64,000 bases of DNA from Ferrovibrio sp. (GTDB lineage: Bacteria; Pseudomonadota; Alphaproteobacteria; Ferrovibrionales; Ferrovibrionaceae). The stretch lies in the NCBI RefSeq assembly GCF_025869515.1, contig NZ_JAOZVR010000053.1:1-64000 (forward strand). Direction: 5' to 3'. This document shows positions 1-9,268 of this stretch, one piece after another. A program made the position numbers and the translations under genes. The notes under the pieces were generated by a model. It searched no databases. It worked only from the letters and a program-made list of their open reading frames with translations, and was not told where the DNA came from. The stretch's first letter is position 1; the number at the start of each line of letters is the position of its first letter.

Positions 1-34
1 GGAAGTGTCGGGCGTCAAGCAGCAGCTGTAGTTC

Positions 35-175
35 GTGGGCCTTCGGGCTGCCCGCGATTCGCAGCTTAATGTGCTGAGCGCCGTTGCCGCCGGGCTTGAG
101 AATATCAAGCAGATCCAGGCCGCCTCCGCCCCCACCTCGCCCGGTACCGGCAAGCTGCTCGATATCAAGGTCTGA
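35..175 (+). pseudogene. C-terminal part of a short motility-like (YjfB-like) protein, interrupted upstream by in-frame TAG at 29-31
   Basis: Frame 2 reads EVSGVKQQL*FVGLRAARDSQLNVLSAVAAGLENIKQIQAASAPTSPGTGKLLDIKV*; a short Gln/Ala-rich protein with ...GxxLLDIKV end, close to a flagellar locus; 5' end is outside the window. Confidence 0.35.
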
Positions 176-198
176 GCAAGCAGTTGTCTTCCAGACAC

Positions 199-229
199 AA
201 AAAAAACCGGCCAGTGGCCGGTTTTTTGT
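199..229. terminator. Rho-independent terminator (AAAAAACCGGCCAGTGGCCGGTTTTTT)
   Basis: Perfect GC stem flanked by A- and T-tracts, just after the stop at 175. Confidence 0.85.
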
Positions 230-264
230 TGTCCGGCGCCAAGGCGCCGGAAGGTAAGGCGATC

Positions 265-489
265 TTACTTCCTGGCGTCGAAAGCGCCCGAGCGGATCGT
301 GTCGGGCAGCTTCTCCAGGCCATGCGCCGTGACCGCCTTGCCGAACAGCGAGGTCAGTTCCGCCAGTGCCATGCTCATCGCAATCGCGGCAACGATCTCA
401 CGGCTGATACCGCCATTGACCAGAGCTTCCCACGTCGCGACGAAAGATTCCCGCGTAACCTTGCTCTGCTCTTCTTCGTTCATCGCCAT
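265..489 (-). CDS. Small hypothetical protein (74 aa)
   Basis: ORF with plausible alpha-helical composition; lies between a terminator and the TPR gene. Confidence 0.5.
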   Translation of the reverse strand: MAMNEEEQSKVTRESFVATWEALVNGGISREIVAAIAMSMALAELTSLFGKAVTAHGLEKLPDTIRSGAFDARK

Positions 490-636
490 GGGATATCCCC
501 CTTGTTCTGCGAATCGGTCGTTTGAACCACCGCCTTGGTCGCATATTTAGGTTTATCGAAGGTAAATACGCGGCGCGGCTGCGGCGGAGCGGGGGAATTC
601 TAGCACGAAATCGGCGTCTGCCGAGACGCTTCGGGG

Positions 637-2883
637 CTACAACCCCTCCCGCTTCAAATCCGCACGCATCCGGCGAAACGTCGCCACGGCCCGGCCGATC
701 ATTTCGCCGCCGTCCTGGCCCGCCTGGCTGCGGCACAGCCGCACCCCTGCATACCATGGCGAGCGCTCGCCCTCCTCGCCCCAATACCACAACTGCCCCC
801 AGTCGTCGGGCAGCAGGATCAGCGTCGGAATGCCGAGCCCCGCAGCGAGGTGCGCCGCCGCCGTGCTGACCGTCACCACCAGGTCAAGGGCGGCAATCTG
901 CGCCGCCTGCGCGTCGATGTCGCGCAACGGGTCAACGTCGGCATCATGCCGCAGGTCCAGCCCGGTTTCGCGCTGCAGGGCCGCGATATCCTCGACGCTG
1001 GGGCCGTATTGCAGCGACACGAAGCTGCAGCCCGGCTCGCGCAGGATCGGTGCCATCGCAGCGAGCGAGAACGACTTGCGATGACCGGCGCTGCGGTTGC
1101 GGCTGGCCCATGACAGACCGACCAGCAGCTTGCCCCCCTCTGCATCCTCCTGGTCGGCATACCGCGCACGGAACATCGCACGGCGGTCCGGATCCGCTTT
1201 GAGATAGGCTTGGGGATGGCGCGTGAAAGCCGCCGCATCGGGACGCAGCAGCGCCGCCAGATCGCCCGCCGGGCATTGGCAGGCCAGCCCAAGCGCCTGC
1301 GGATTCAGCGTGTCGTCATCCGCCACAACCCGGATGCCCGGGAAGGAACGGCTGAACAGCGGCACCAGCCGCGGATCGCTCGCCAGCACGAGATCGCTGC
1401 CGGGCCGCGCGGCCAGCTCGGGCAGCAGGCTGGCATAGAGAATCTCGTCGCCGATACCCTGTTCGCGCCAGACCAGCAGCCGTCCCGGCGGCTGCCCCCG
1501 GGTCTCCCAGCGCGGCAGGCCGCGGCCGCGATCCGGCGTGGTCCAGGTGGCGCTGTGCCAGCGCCAGGAAAAATGCGGCCAGGCTTCCGCGTAACGCCCG
1601 AGCCGCAGCAGCAGGAGCGCGAGATTGTTGTGGCTGTTGCCGTCCTGGGGGTTGCGGTCGATCAGGCGGCGGTAAAGGGCGATCGCCTCGTCGAAGCGTT
1701 TCTCCAGGCCGCAGATATTGGCCAGGTTGCCTAAAGCCGTGGCCGAGTCCGGCTGTAGCGACAGCGCCGCATCGACCGCCTTGCGCGCCGCGGCCAGATT
1801 GCCGCGCCGCACCTCCAGGCCGGAGACATTGGCATAGGCCAGCGCCTCGCCGGGCTGCAGCGCGATCATGCGGTAATACGCGTCACAGGCTTCGTCGAGA
1901 CGTTCCACCCTGTCGCAGCATTGCGCCAGATCGGCCAGCAGCGCCATGTCGTCCGGCCGGACCGCCAGGGCGCGCTGCAGTAACGGAAGTGCGTCATCGT
2001 ACTGGCCGAGCCGGGTGCAGGCAGAGGCCAGCGCCGTCAGCGCCGCGTGATCGTCGGGCTTTATCGCCAGCCGGCGGCGCAGCAGCGGAATGGCTTCCGC
2101 ATAGGCGCCACGCGCGCACAGCAGGCCGGACAGCAGCGGCAGGGCTTCGGCATGATCGGGATCGATGGCCAGCGCGGCCGCGAATTCATGTTCAGCCATG
2201 ACCTCATCGCCGCGCAGGCGGGCCAGCATGCCGGCGAAGAAATGCCGTTCTGCGGCGGGCAGCGTATCGCCGAGCAGGGCAACCAGCTGTTCGGTACCGG
2301 CACTGTCCTGCGCCGCGGCGCAGCGCTTGGCCAGCACAATCACCTGCGCCGTATAGGCCGGAATGCGACGCAGCAGCCCGGCCAGCGTCGCCGCCGTCTC
2401 GCTGCGTTCGCCGGCGAGCCAGCGGGTGGCCGCATGGTTGAACTGCGCCGAGGGCAGTGCGGGGTCAATCGCCAGCGCGGCCTTGAAATGGGCGATGGCA
2501 GCCGGCCAGTCACCGGCCGCCTGATCGAGCAGGCCGAGATTGTCATGCGCTTCGGCCGAATGCGGATCGCGCTTGAGCGCGGCCAGATAGGCCTCGCGCG
2601 CCGCGACCGTATCGCCCAGCGCGCGGAGAATATTGCCCAGGCTGTTGCGGTAGGCCGCGACCTGCGGGTCGTTGCGGATGGCCTGCTCGACGAAAGCGCG
2701 GCCCTGGACGGCAAAGCCGGCCTGCTCCAGCGCCATGCCGAGCAGATGCAGGGCGTCGCTGTTATCGGCGCGCTCGGTCAGAACATCGCGATAGAGGGTG
2801 ATGGCTTCCGCCAGGCGTCCGGCCTGGTGCAGGGCGACCGCATGCTGCAAACGTTTGCGCCAATCCATTGCAGGACCGGTCAT
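637..2883 (-). CDS. TPR protein with C-terminal GT9/heptosyltransferase-like domain
   Basis: Multiple TPR motifs then LLVWREQGIGDEILYASLLPEL...VTVSTAAAHLAAGLGIPTLILLP; same architecture as three ORFs nearby. Confidence 0.85.
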   Translation of the reverse strand: MTGPAMDWRKRLQHAVALHQAGRLAEAITLYRDVLTERADNSDALHLLGMALEQAGFAVQGRAFVEQAIRNDPQVAAYRNSLGNILRALGDTVAAREAYLAALKRDPHSAEAHDNLGLLDQAAGDWPAAIAHFKAALAIDPALPSAQFNHAATRWLAGERSETAATLAGLLRRIPAYTAQVIVLAKRCAAAQDSAGTEQLVALLGDTLPAAERHFFAGMLARLRGDEVMAEHEFAAALAIDPDHAEALPLLSGLLCARGAYAEAIPLLRRRLAIKPDDHAALTALASACTRLGQYDDALPLLQRALAVRPDDMALLADLAQCCDRVERLDEACDAYYRMIALQPGEALAYANVSGLEVRRGNLAAARKAVDAALSLQPDSATALGNLANICGLEKRFDEAIALYRRLIDRNPQDGNSHNNLALLLLRLGRYAEAWPHFSWRWHSATWTTPDRGRGLPRWETRGQPPGRLLVWREQGIGDEILYASLLPELAARPGSDLVLASDPRLVPLFSRSFPGIRVVADDDTLNPQALGLACQCPAGDLAALLRPDAAAFTRHPQAYLKADPDRRAMFRARYADQEDAEGGKLLVGLSWASRNRSAGHRKSFSLAAMAPILREPGCSFVSLQYGPSVEDIAALQRETGLDLRHDADVDPLRDIDAQAAQIAALDLVVTVSTAAAHLAAGLGIPTLILLPDDWGQLWYWGEEGERSPWYAGVRLCRSQAGQDGGEMIGRAVATFRRMRADLKREGL

Positions 2884-2914
2884 CGGCGCAATTCAGCGAC
2901 ACCGCCTGTGGCGG

Positions 2915-3277
2915 CTATCGCAGGCCGTCCATGATGTTGCGGTTGATCTGGATCAGCGGCTCGAGATCGGTCGACTGGCCCAGTGTGATCTTGTCGGTAT
3001 GCTTGTTGACGAAGATGCAGATGTTGATCAGCGAGACCTTGGCATCCTTGGGCAGGGTATTGGCCTCGTCCAGGACTTCCGGCATCAGGTGATTCCACAC
3101 ATCGCGATTCCAGCCGATCGCCGAGGCGATCTTCGCCACATCCAATGGCTGCTTGCTTTGCATCAGCGGCCGGATATCCAGCAGGGCACGCGTGACCGAA
3201 GAGAACAGCCGGTATTCCAGCTGCCGGGGCGACTCAAGGGTGTTTTGTGCCGTCAGGTACGGGTTTCTTCCCGACAT
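2915..3277 (-). CDS. flaF: Flagellar biosynthesis regulator FlaF
   Basis: NPYLTAQNTLESPRQLEYRLFSSVTRAL...; adjacent to flbT and flagellin. Confidence 0.85.
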   Translation of the reverse strand: MSGRNPYLTAQNTLESPRQLEYRLFSSVTRALLDIRPLMQSKQPLDVAKIASAIGWNRDVWNHLMPEVLDEANTLPKDAKVSLINICIFVNKHTDKITLGQSTDLEPLIQINRNIMDGLR

Positions 3278-3650
3278 CTATCAGTCTCCTCTCGACCTCG
3301 ATCAGGCGTCGAGCCAGTTTCAGGAGCTTGAAATAGTCCTTCTGGACCAAAGCGGCTCCTATATTGGCGATCAGAGCATGAGTACTCGGGGCGGCCTTAA
3401 CGAACTCCAAACAAGCCGCTTTGATCTGGGGATAATATTCGTCGAACTGCTCTTCCCACAGATAGGCCAGCTGGCAGTAGTAGTAGATTTTCTTAGCGCC
3501 GGTATCCACGTCTTCCGGCTTCATTATGTGCTTTTCGCGCAGGAACGAAGCTTTATTTTCGATAATGATGCTGGCTGACTTGGACAGACTGAGTACTGCG
3601 CGATTCAGGATGAATTTCTCACCGGCCTTGAGGGTAATAATGAGCGGCAC
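3234..3650 (-). CDS. flbT: Flagellar biosynthesis repressor FlbT
   Basis: MPLIITLKAGEKFILNRAVLSLSKSASIIIENKASFLREKHIMKPEDV; overlaps flaF. Confidence 0.88.
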   Translation of the reverse strand: MPLIITLKAGEKFILNRAVLSLSKSASIIIENKASFLREKHIMKPEDVDTGAKKIYYYCQLAYLWEEQFDEYYPQIKAACLEFVKAAPSTHALIANIGAALVQKDYFKLLKLARRLIEVERRLIDVGKKPVPDGTKHP

Positions 3651-3756
3651 AGCATCCGGAGGGGATTATCGCGACCCCTCCCTCCATATCGGGTTGACAC
3701 CGGGACAGGGCTATCCCGCTTCCGCCGCCCCGTCAAGAAACCCTGTGTAACCGGGC

Positions 3757-3786
3757 AAAAAGAAAGGGGGCCAAAGGCCCCCTTTC
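3757..3786 (-). terminator. Rho-independent terminator downstream of flagellin copy 1
   Basis: GAAAGGGGGCC-AAA-GGCCCCCTTTC perfect hairpin. Confidence 0.75.
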
Positions 3787-3809
3787 GCTCACCCGGTATA
3801 AACCGGATA

Positions 3810-4634
3810 TTAACGGAACAGGCTGAGCAGGGTGTTGGGCTGCTGGTTGGCGATCGACAGCGCCTGGATGTTGAGCTGCTGGCGGACCTGCAGGGACTGC
3901 AGGGTGGCGCTTTCAGCGGCAACGTCGGCGTCGACCAGGGCGCCGAGGCCCTTCTTGGTCGCGTCGACCAGGTCGTCAACGAAGCCCTTCTGCAGACCGA
4001 TCGAGCGCGACTGCGCCGCGACCTGCGCCGAGATGGAGTTGACCAGCAGCTCCAGGGTGCCGAGGTCGGCAATCGCCGAGCTGTAGTTCGACGCGGCGGT
4101 GTAGCCGCCGGTGAACAGGCTCGAGAAGCTCGACGCAGCAGCCGACAGCGAGGAGCTGGTCTGCAGGGTCAGCGTCGTACCGGTCACGTCGGCCACGAAG
4201 GTGACCGAGGTGTCGGCAGTGAGCAGGTTCTTGCCGTTATAGGCAGCCTGGCCGATGTAATTCTGGATCTGGGTGACCAGCTGGTTCACGTCGTTCTGGT
4301 ACACAACGCGCTGATCCGTGGTCAGCGAGCCGTCGGCCAGATTGGCGAACTTCGCCTTGATGTCACCGATCAGGTTCGAAATGCCGGTCAGCGCGGCAGC
4401 GGTAACCTGACCGAGGCCTTCACCGGCAGCCAGCGAGGACTGCACCGAGGCATAGGCCTTGATGTTACCGCGGATGCCCTGCGCAACCGCGAACACCGCG
4501 GCGTCGTCAGACGCGTCGGCAACACGGAAGCCGGTCTGAACCCGCTTCGAGGTGACGTCGAGAGAGGCATTGGTGCTGCGCAGCGACGACAGAGCGACGA
4601 GCGCGCCAACGTTGGTATTTACGGAATTAGCCAT
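3810..4634 (-). CDS. Flagellin (copy 1)
   Basis: 274 aa flagellin with N-terminal D0/D1 (VNTNVGALVALSSLRSTNASLDVTSKRVQTGFRVADASDD) and C-terminal NIQALSIANQQPNTLLSLFR. Confidence 0.95.
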   Translation of the reverse strand: MANSVNTNVGALVALSSLRSTNASLDVTSKRVQTGFRVADASDDAAVFAVAQGIRGNIKAYASVQSSLAAGEGLGQVTAAALTGISNLIGDIKAKFANLADGSLTTDQRVVYQNDVNQLVTQIQNYIGQAAYNGKNLLTADTSVTFVADVTGTTLTLQTSSSLSAAASSFSSLFTGGYTAASNYSSAIADLGTLELLVNSISAQVAAQSRSIGLQKGFVDDLVDATKKGLGALVDADVAAESATLQSLQVRQQLNIQALSIANQQPNTLLSLFR

Positions 4635-4726
4635 GATCTACTCCATTTCCTTTTCTAGGAAAGCGGCGGTTAGCAATGTAATGGGTGTGAAGCGGAACCG
4701 AAGACTGTGTACGCGTTTTAGAAACA

Positions 4727-4758
4727 GAGACGCCGCCCCGCGAACGGGGCGGCGTCTC
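4727..4758 (-). terminator. Strong hairpin terminator between the flagellin genes
   Basis: GAGACGCCGCCCCG-CGAA-CGGGGCGGCGTCTC, perfect 14-bp stem. Confidence 0.75.
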
Positions 4759-4767
4759 GTTACTCTA

Positions 4768-5592
4768 TTAACGGAACAGGCTGAGCAGGGTGTTGGGCTG
4801 CTGGTTGGCGATCGACAGCGCCTGGATGTTGAGCTGCTGGCGGACCTGCAGGGACTGCAGGGTGGCGCTTTCAGCGGCAACGTCGGCGTCGACCAGGGCG
4901 CCGAGGCCCTTCTTGGTCGCGTCGACCAGGTCGTCAACGAAGCCCTTCTGCAGACCGATCGAGCGCGACTGCGCCGCGACCTGCGCCGAGATGGAGTTGA
5001 CCAGCAGCTCCAGGGTGCCGAGGTCGGCAATCGCCGAGCTGTAGTTCGACGCGGCGGTGTAGCCGCCGGTGAACAGGCTCGAGAAGCTCGACGCAGCAGC
5101 CGACAGCGAGGAGCTGGTCTGCAGGGTCAGCGTCGTACCGGTCACGTCGGCCACGAAGGTGACCGAGGTGTCGGCAGTGAGCAGGTTCTTGCCGTTATAG
5201 GCAGCCTGGCCGATGTAATTCTGGATCTGGGTGACCAGCTGGTTCACGTCGTTCTGGTACACAACGCGCTGATCCGTGGTCAGCGAGCCGTCGGCCAGAT
5301 TGGCGAACTTCGCCTTGATGTCACCGATCAGGTTCGAAATGCCGGTCAGCGCGGCAGCGGTAACCTGACCGAGGCCTTCACCGGCAGCCAGCGAGGACTG
5401 CACCGAGGCATAGGCCTTGATGTTACCGCGGATGCCCTGCGCAACCGCGAACACCGCGGCGTCGTCAGACGCGTCGGCAACACGGAAGCCGGTCTGAACC
5501 CGCTTCGAGGTGACGTCGAGAGAGGCATTGGTGCTGCGCAGCGACGACAGAGCGACGAGCGCGCCAACGTTGGTATTTACGGAATTAGCCAT
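4768..5592 (-). CDS. Flagellin (copy 2, amino-acid identical to copy 1)
   Basis: Track translation identical to 3810..4634. Confidence 0.95.
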   Translation of the reverse strand: MANSVNTNVGALVALSSLRSTNASLDVTSKRVQTGFRVADASDDAAVFAVAQGIRGNIKAYASVQSSLAAGEGLGQVTAAALTGISNLIGDIKAKFANLADGSLTTDQRVVYQNDVNQLVTQIQNYIGQAAYNGKNLLTADTSVTFVADVTGTTLTLQTSSSLSAAASSFSSLFTGGYTAASNYSSAIADLGTLELLVNSISAQVAAQSRSIGLQKGFVDDLVDATKKGLGALVDADVAAESATLQSLQVRQQLNIQALSIANQQPNTLLSLFR

Positions 5593-5822
5593 GTTATAGC
5601 TCCTATTCTAGGATCACAGATGGACGTCCTCTTTTGAGGACTACGGGCTTTAAAGCAGATTGCGACAACAAGTGTCAATCAGAAAAACTATGTCAGCACG
5701 TCTGCCCGTTGCTAAAAGCCATTATTTTTCAAATACCTTAATGGGGTGTTAACGAATTGGACGCCTACGGATTACCGGCCGAAATCGGCACATATGACTG
5801 AAATATAACAACATTTCATATA

Positions 5823-7301
5823 TTACGACGAAAAAGCTTGGTTAACCGCCGCTAAAACCCCACTCCAGTCATCCGGCCGCTCCTGCCGCAAAATCGAAAC
5901 ACTGTCGTACCAGCGGCTGTCGGCGCCCTCGCCGGGCCAGTACCAGAGCCGCCCGCGACCGCGCGGCAGCAGCAGTCGGGTCGGCACGCCCAGCCCGCCG
6001 GCCAGATGCACGGCCGTGGTGCTGACGCTGACCACACCGTCCAGGGCGGCCAGCTGCGCCGCCAGCCCGTCCAGATCGGCGAAGCCATCGATGGCGGGAT
6101 CATGGTGGATGGCGACACCCTGTTCGCGCAGCAGCGCGAGATCGTCGGCCACATCGCCATATTGCAGGCAGAGCCAGAGAATATCCGGGCGCGCCAATGC
6201 CGGCGCCAGCAGCGCCGGCGCTATGCTCTTCTGCGCGCCGATGCTGACATTGCCACTGCGCCAGGCCAGACCGATCACACGCCGGTCCGGTCCGGCGATG
6301 CGGTGGTATTCGGTTTTCAGAATCTGCACCCGCCGCGCATCGGCGACGAGATAGCGGCCCTTGCCGGCAAAATCCGCCTCGCTGCGGCGCAGGAAATGTC
6401 CCAGACTGCCGAAGGGACATTGCGCGGCAGCCGCCACCTTCGTGCCGCGCGCCACCACGCTGACCTCGCGACCGGCGAAAGAGCGCGCAAACAGATCGAC
6501 CAGGCGCGGCTCCACCGCCACGATCAGACGCGCGCCGCTCACGCGCTGCGCATCCTCCAGCATGGTGCCATAGAGAATCTGGTCGCCGGCCCCCTGCTCG
6601 CCCCAGAGCAGCAGGCTCGCACCGGGCCGTGGCCTGCCGTCCCAGCGCGGCAGACCGAGTCCCCAGTCACGCTCCCTGTAATCCGGATTGCGCCAGCGCC
6701 ATTCGTAATCGCGCCAGCCATGGGCATAGTCGCCACCCGCAAGGCGCAGCAGGCCCTCATTCATGCGACCGGCCGCCCAGTCCGGCGCCGTCTTGCGCAA
6801 CAGCTCGAACTGCTGCGCGGCGGCGGCAGTCTCGCCGAGATCTTCCCACAGCAGCATGGCCAGGTTGTTGCGCGCCTGCACATGGTCAGGCTGCAGACGG
6901 AGCGTTTCCTCATAATGCCGCCAGGCGCTGGCCGTGGCGCCCTCGCGACGCAGCAGGTTGGCCAGGTTGTAATGTCCCTCGACATAATCGGGGTCGAGCG
7001 ACAACGCGTGCATATACCGCTCCGCCGCATCGTCGCTGCGGCCCAGTGCCAGCAAGGCGGTCGCCAGATTGCCATGGAAGGCTGCTTCGGCCGGCTGCAC
7101 CGCAATCGCCCGTTCGATCAGCGCCACCGCGCCGGCATGATCGCCGGCCTGGTCCTGCAATACGCCGAGCAGGTGCAGCGCATCGGCCTGCCGCGGATCC
7201 TGCACCAGCACGGCTTCGTAACCGGCGCGCGCCGCCGCCAGATCGCCGGCGCGATGACATGCCACGGCCTGCCGCAACAGGGTTGCCGTCGTGTCGCTCA
7301 T
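5823..7301 (-). CDS. TPR protein with GT9-like domain
   Basis: TPR repeats, LLLWGEQGAGDQILYGTMLEDA, VSVSTTAVHLAGGLGVPTRLLLP; start at ATG 7301 gives a 4-nt ATGA overlap with the upstream gene. Confidence 0.85.
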   Translation of the reverse strand: MSDTTATLLRQAVACHRAGDLAAARAGYEAVLVQDPRQADALHLLGVLQDQAGDHAGAVALIERAIAVQPAEAAFHGNLATALLALGRSDDAAERYMHALSLDPDYVEGHYNLANLLRREGATASAWRHYEETLRLQPDHVQARNNLAMLLWEDLGETAAAAQQFELLRKTAPDWAAGRMNEGLLRLAGGDYAHGWRDYEWRWRNPDYRERDWGLGLPRWDGRPRPGASLLLWGEQGAGDQILYGTMLEDAQRVSGARLIVAVEPRLVDLFARSFAGREVSVVARGTKVAAAAQCPFGSLGHFLRRSEADFAGKGRYLVADARRVQILKTEYHRIAGPDRRVIGLAWRSGNVSIGAQKSIAPALLAPALARPDILWLCLQYGDVADDLALLREQGVAIHHDPAIDGFADLDGLAAQLAALDGVVSVSTTAVHLAGGLGVPTRLLLPRGRGRLWYWPGEGADSRWYDSVSILRQERPDDWSGVLAAVNQAFSS

Positions 7302-9268
7302 CGGCGGCGTTCTCCGCGCCACTGCCCGAAGGCCGCAGCAACACGCTGAATGGTCGCCGCCCAGTTGTCGCCCTGCCCTGCCGCCTGACGGAACAGGCGC
7401 ATATCGGCATACCAGGGACTGTCCTCACGGTCGAGAAACCAGTACCACAGCCGGCCCGCGCCGGCCGGCAGCAGGGCCCAGCATGGCCGCCCCACGGCGG
7501 CCGCAATATGCAGGCCGCTGTTGCTGGTGCCGATCACCAGATCCATCGCGGCCGCCTGTGCCGCATAGCGGTCGATATCGGCGAGCTGGTCGACGCTGTC
7601 GTCATGCAGGATGTCGATCCCCAGCTGCGCGGCGACGGCGTTGCGCTCGTCCGCCGTGTCGCCGTATTGCAGATCGACGAACAGCACATCCGGCTGGTTC
7701 AGGATGGCGCCCCAGGCGGTCAGTGGCACCGACTTGAAATCGCCGAACAGCGCATTGCGGCTGCGCCAGGTGAGGCCGACCACATGGCGCTTGCCCCGGG
7801 CGTCACACTGGCCGCGATAGCGCGCGCGGAATTCGGCCACTGCCGCCGGATCGGGTTTCAGATAGGCGCGCGGCGGCGGAAACTCCGCCAGCGTCGGCCG
7901 CAGCACCGCCCCCAGGCCGCCGATGCCGGTCTGCATCCCGGCCATGGCGGCGATCTCCTTGTCGCGCCCGGCATTCATCGCTTCGATCTGCAAATCGGGG
8001 AAGGAGCGCCGCAGCAGCGGCACCAGCCGCGCGTCGCAGGCACAGACCGGCACCGCGCCGCGCGCCGCCAGTTCGGGCAGCATCTGCGCATAGATCACCT
8101 GATCGCCGATACCCTGCTCGCCCCAGACCAGGACGCGCTGGCCGGGACGGATCGCACCATCCCAGTCCGGCAGACGTTCGCGGAATGTGGCGCCGCGCGG
8201 ATCATGCACGCCGGTCTGCATGCGGATGCGATAGAGCGGCCAGCCCTCGGCGAGCCGGCCGAGCGAGAGCAGCAGCAGGCCGAGCTTCAATTCCACTTCG
8301 GCAACCGCTTCGTCGGTGCGATGGCCTTGCGCGGCACGCGCCGCCTGGTAATCCGCGAGCGCGCCCTGATAGTCGCCGGTCTGTTCGCGCAGCGTGCCGC
8401 GCCCGCCGAATACGATGCAGTCGTCGGGGGCCAGCAGCATGGCGCGGTCGATATCGTGGCTGGCCTCGTCATGGCGCCCCAGCAGCTGCAGCGCGACGGC
8501 GCGATTGACCAGCATCTCGATACGGGCGGGATCGAGGGCCGCCGCGCGATCCAGACGGACCAGCGCCTCTGCCGCGCGCTGCTGCTTGATCAGCAGCACC
8601 CCGAGCAGCAGCAGGGCATTGAGATGACCGGGGTGCTGCACCAGCAGTGTCTGAAGCTCGCGCACGGCTTCCGCCATGGTGTCCGGGTGCTGGATCATGG
8701 CCAGCGTGCCGGCATAATGCTCGCGGATATCGGCATCGTCGGGCGCCAGCGCCATGGCCTTGCGATGATGCAGCAGCGCATCCTCGAAACGCCGCCCGGC
8801 CCGCAGGGCCCGGCCGGCGAGATCGCGCAGATCGGCGGCCTGCGGTTCGGCCTTGACCGCGATGCCTAGCTGCTCCAGCGCTTCGATCATGCGGCGTTCT
8901 GCCATCAGCGCCAGAATCAGGCCGCGGCGCGCGCCGGCGTGATCCGGCTGCAGGGCCAGCGCCGCACGATAGGCATCGATGGCACCGCTCCTCTCGTCCA
9001 GACCCAGCAGCGCCACGCCGAGATTGCTGTGGAAATCGGCGGCCTGCGGCGCCCGCGCGATGGCGCGGCGGATCAGATCGACCGCTTCGGCATGCCGGCC
9101 CTGCTGGTCGGCCAGCACGCCAAGCAGATGCAGCGCATCGGGCTGGTCCGGCGCCAGTTGCAGCACAATGCGATAGCAGTCGGCGGCACGGGCCAGCGCA
9201 CCGGCTTCATGCGCCTGCAACCCGGCACGAAGCCATTGCGACGGTGTTGCCGGCTGCGCTTCGGTCAT
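7298..9268 (-). CDS. TPR protein with GT9-like domain
   Basis: TPR repeats, VLVWGEQGIGDQVIYAQMLPEL, IGTSNSGLHIAAAVGRPCWALLP. Confidence 0.85.
   Translation of the reverse strand: MTEAQPATPSQWLRAGLQAHEAGALARAADCYRIVLQLAPDQPDALHLLGVLADQQGRHAEAVDLIRRAIARAPQAADFHSNLGVALLGLDERSGAIDAYRAALALQPDHAGARRGLILALMAERRMIEALEQLGIAVKAEPQAADLRDLAGRALRAGRRFEDALLHHRKAMALAPDDADIREHYAGTLAMIQHPDTMAEAVRELQTLLVQHPGHLNALLLLGVLLIKQQRAAEALVRLDRAAALDPARIEMLVNRAVALQLLGRHDEASHDIDRAMLLAPDDCIVFGGRGTLREQTGDYQGALADYQAARAAQGHRTDEAVAEVELKLGLLLLSLGRLAEGWPLYRIRMQTGVHDPRGATFRERLPDWDGAIRPGQRVLVWGEQGIGDQVIYAQMLPELAARGAVPVCACDARLVPLLRRSFPDLQIEAMNAGRDKEIAAMAGMQTGIGGLGAVLRPTLAEFPPPRAYLKPDPAAVAEFRARYRGQCDARGKRHVVGLTWRSRNALFGDFKSVPLTAWGAILNQPDVLFVDLQYGDTADERNAVAAQLGIDILHDDSVDQLADIDRYAAQAAAMDLVIGTSNSGLHIAAAVGRPCWALLPAGAGRLWYWFLDREDSPWYADMRLFRQAAGQGDNWAATIQRVAAAFGQWRGERRR

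Noticed and set aside
3810-5592. Flagellin duplication as an assembly artefact
   Set aside because: Flanking and intergenic sequences of the copies differ, which argues against simple mis-assembly, although long reads should confirm.
4552-5637. 361-aa plus-strand ORF over flagellin copy 2
   Set aside because: Antisense to flagellin; no protein-like motifs.
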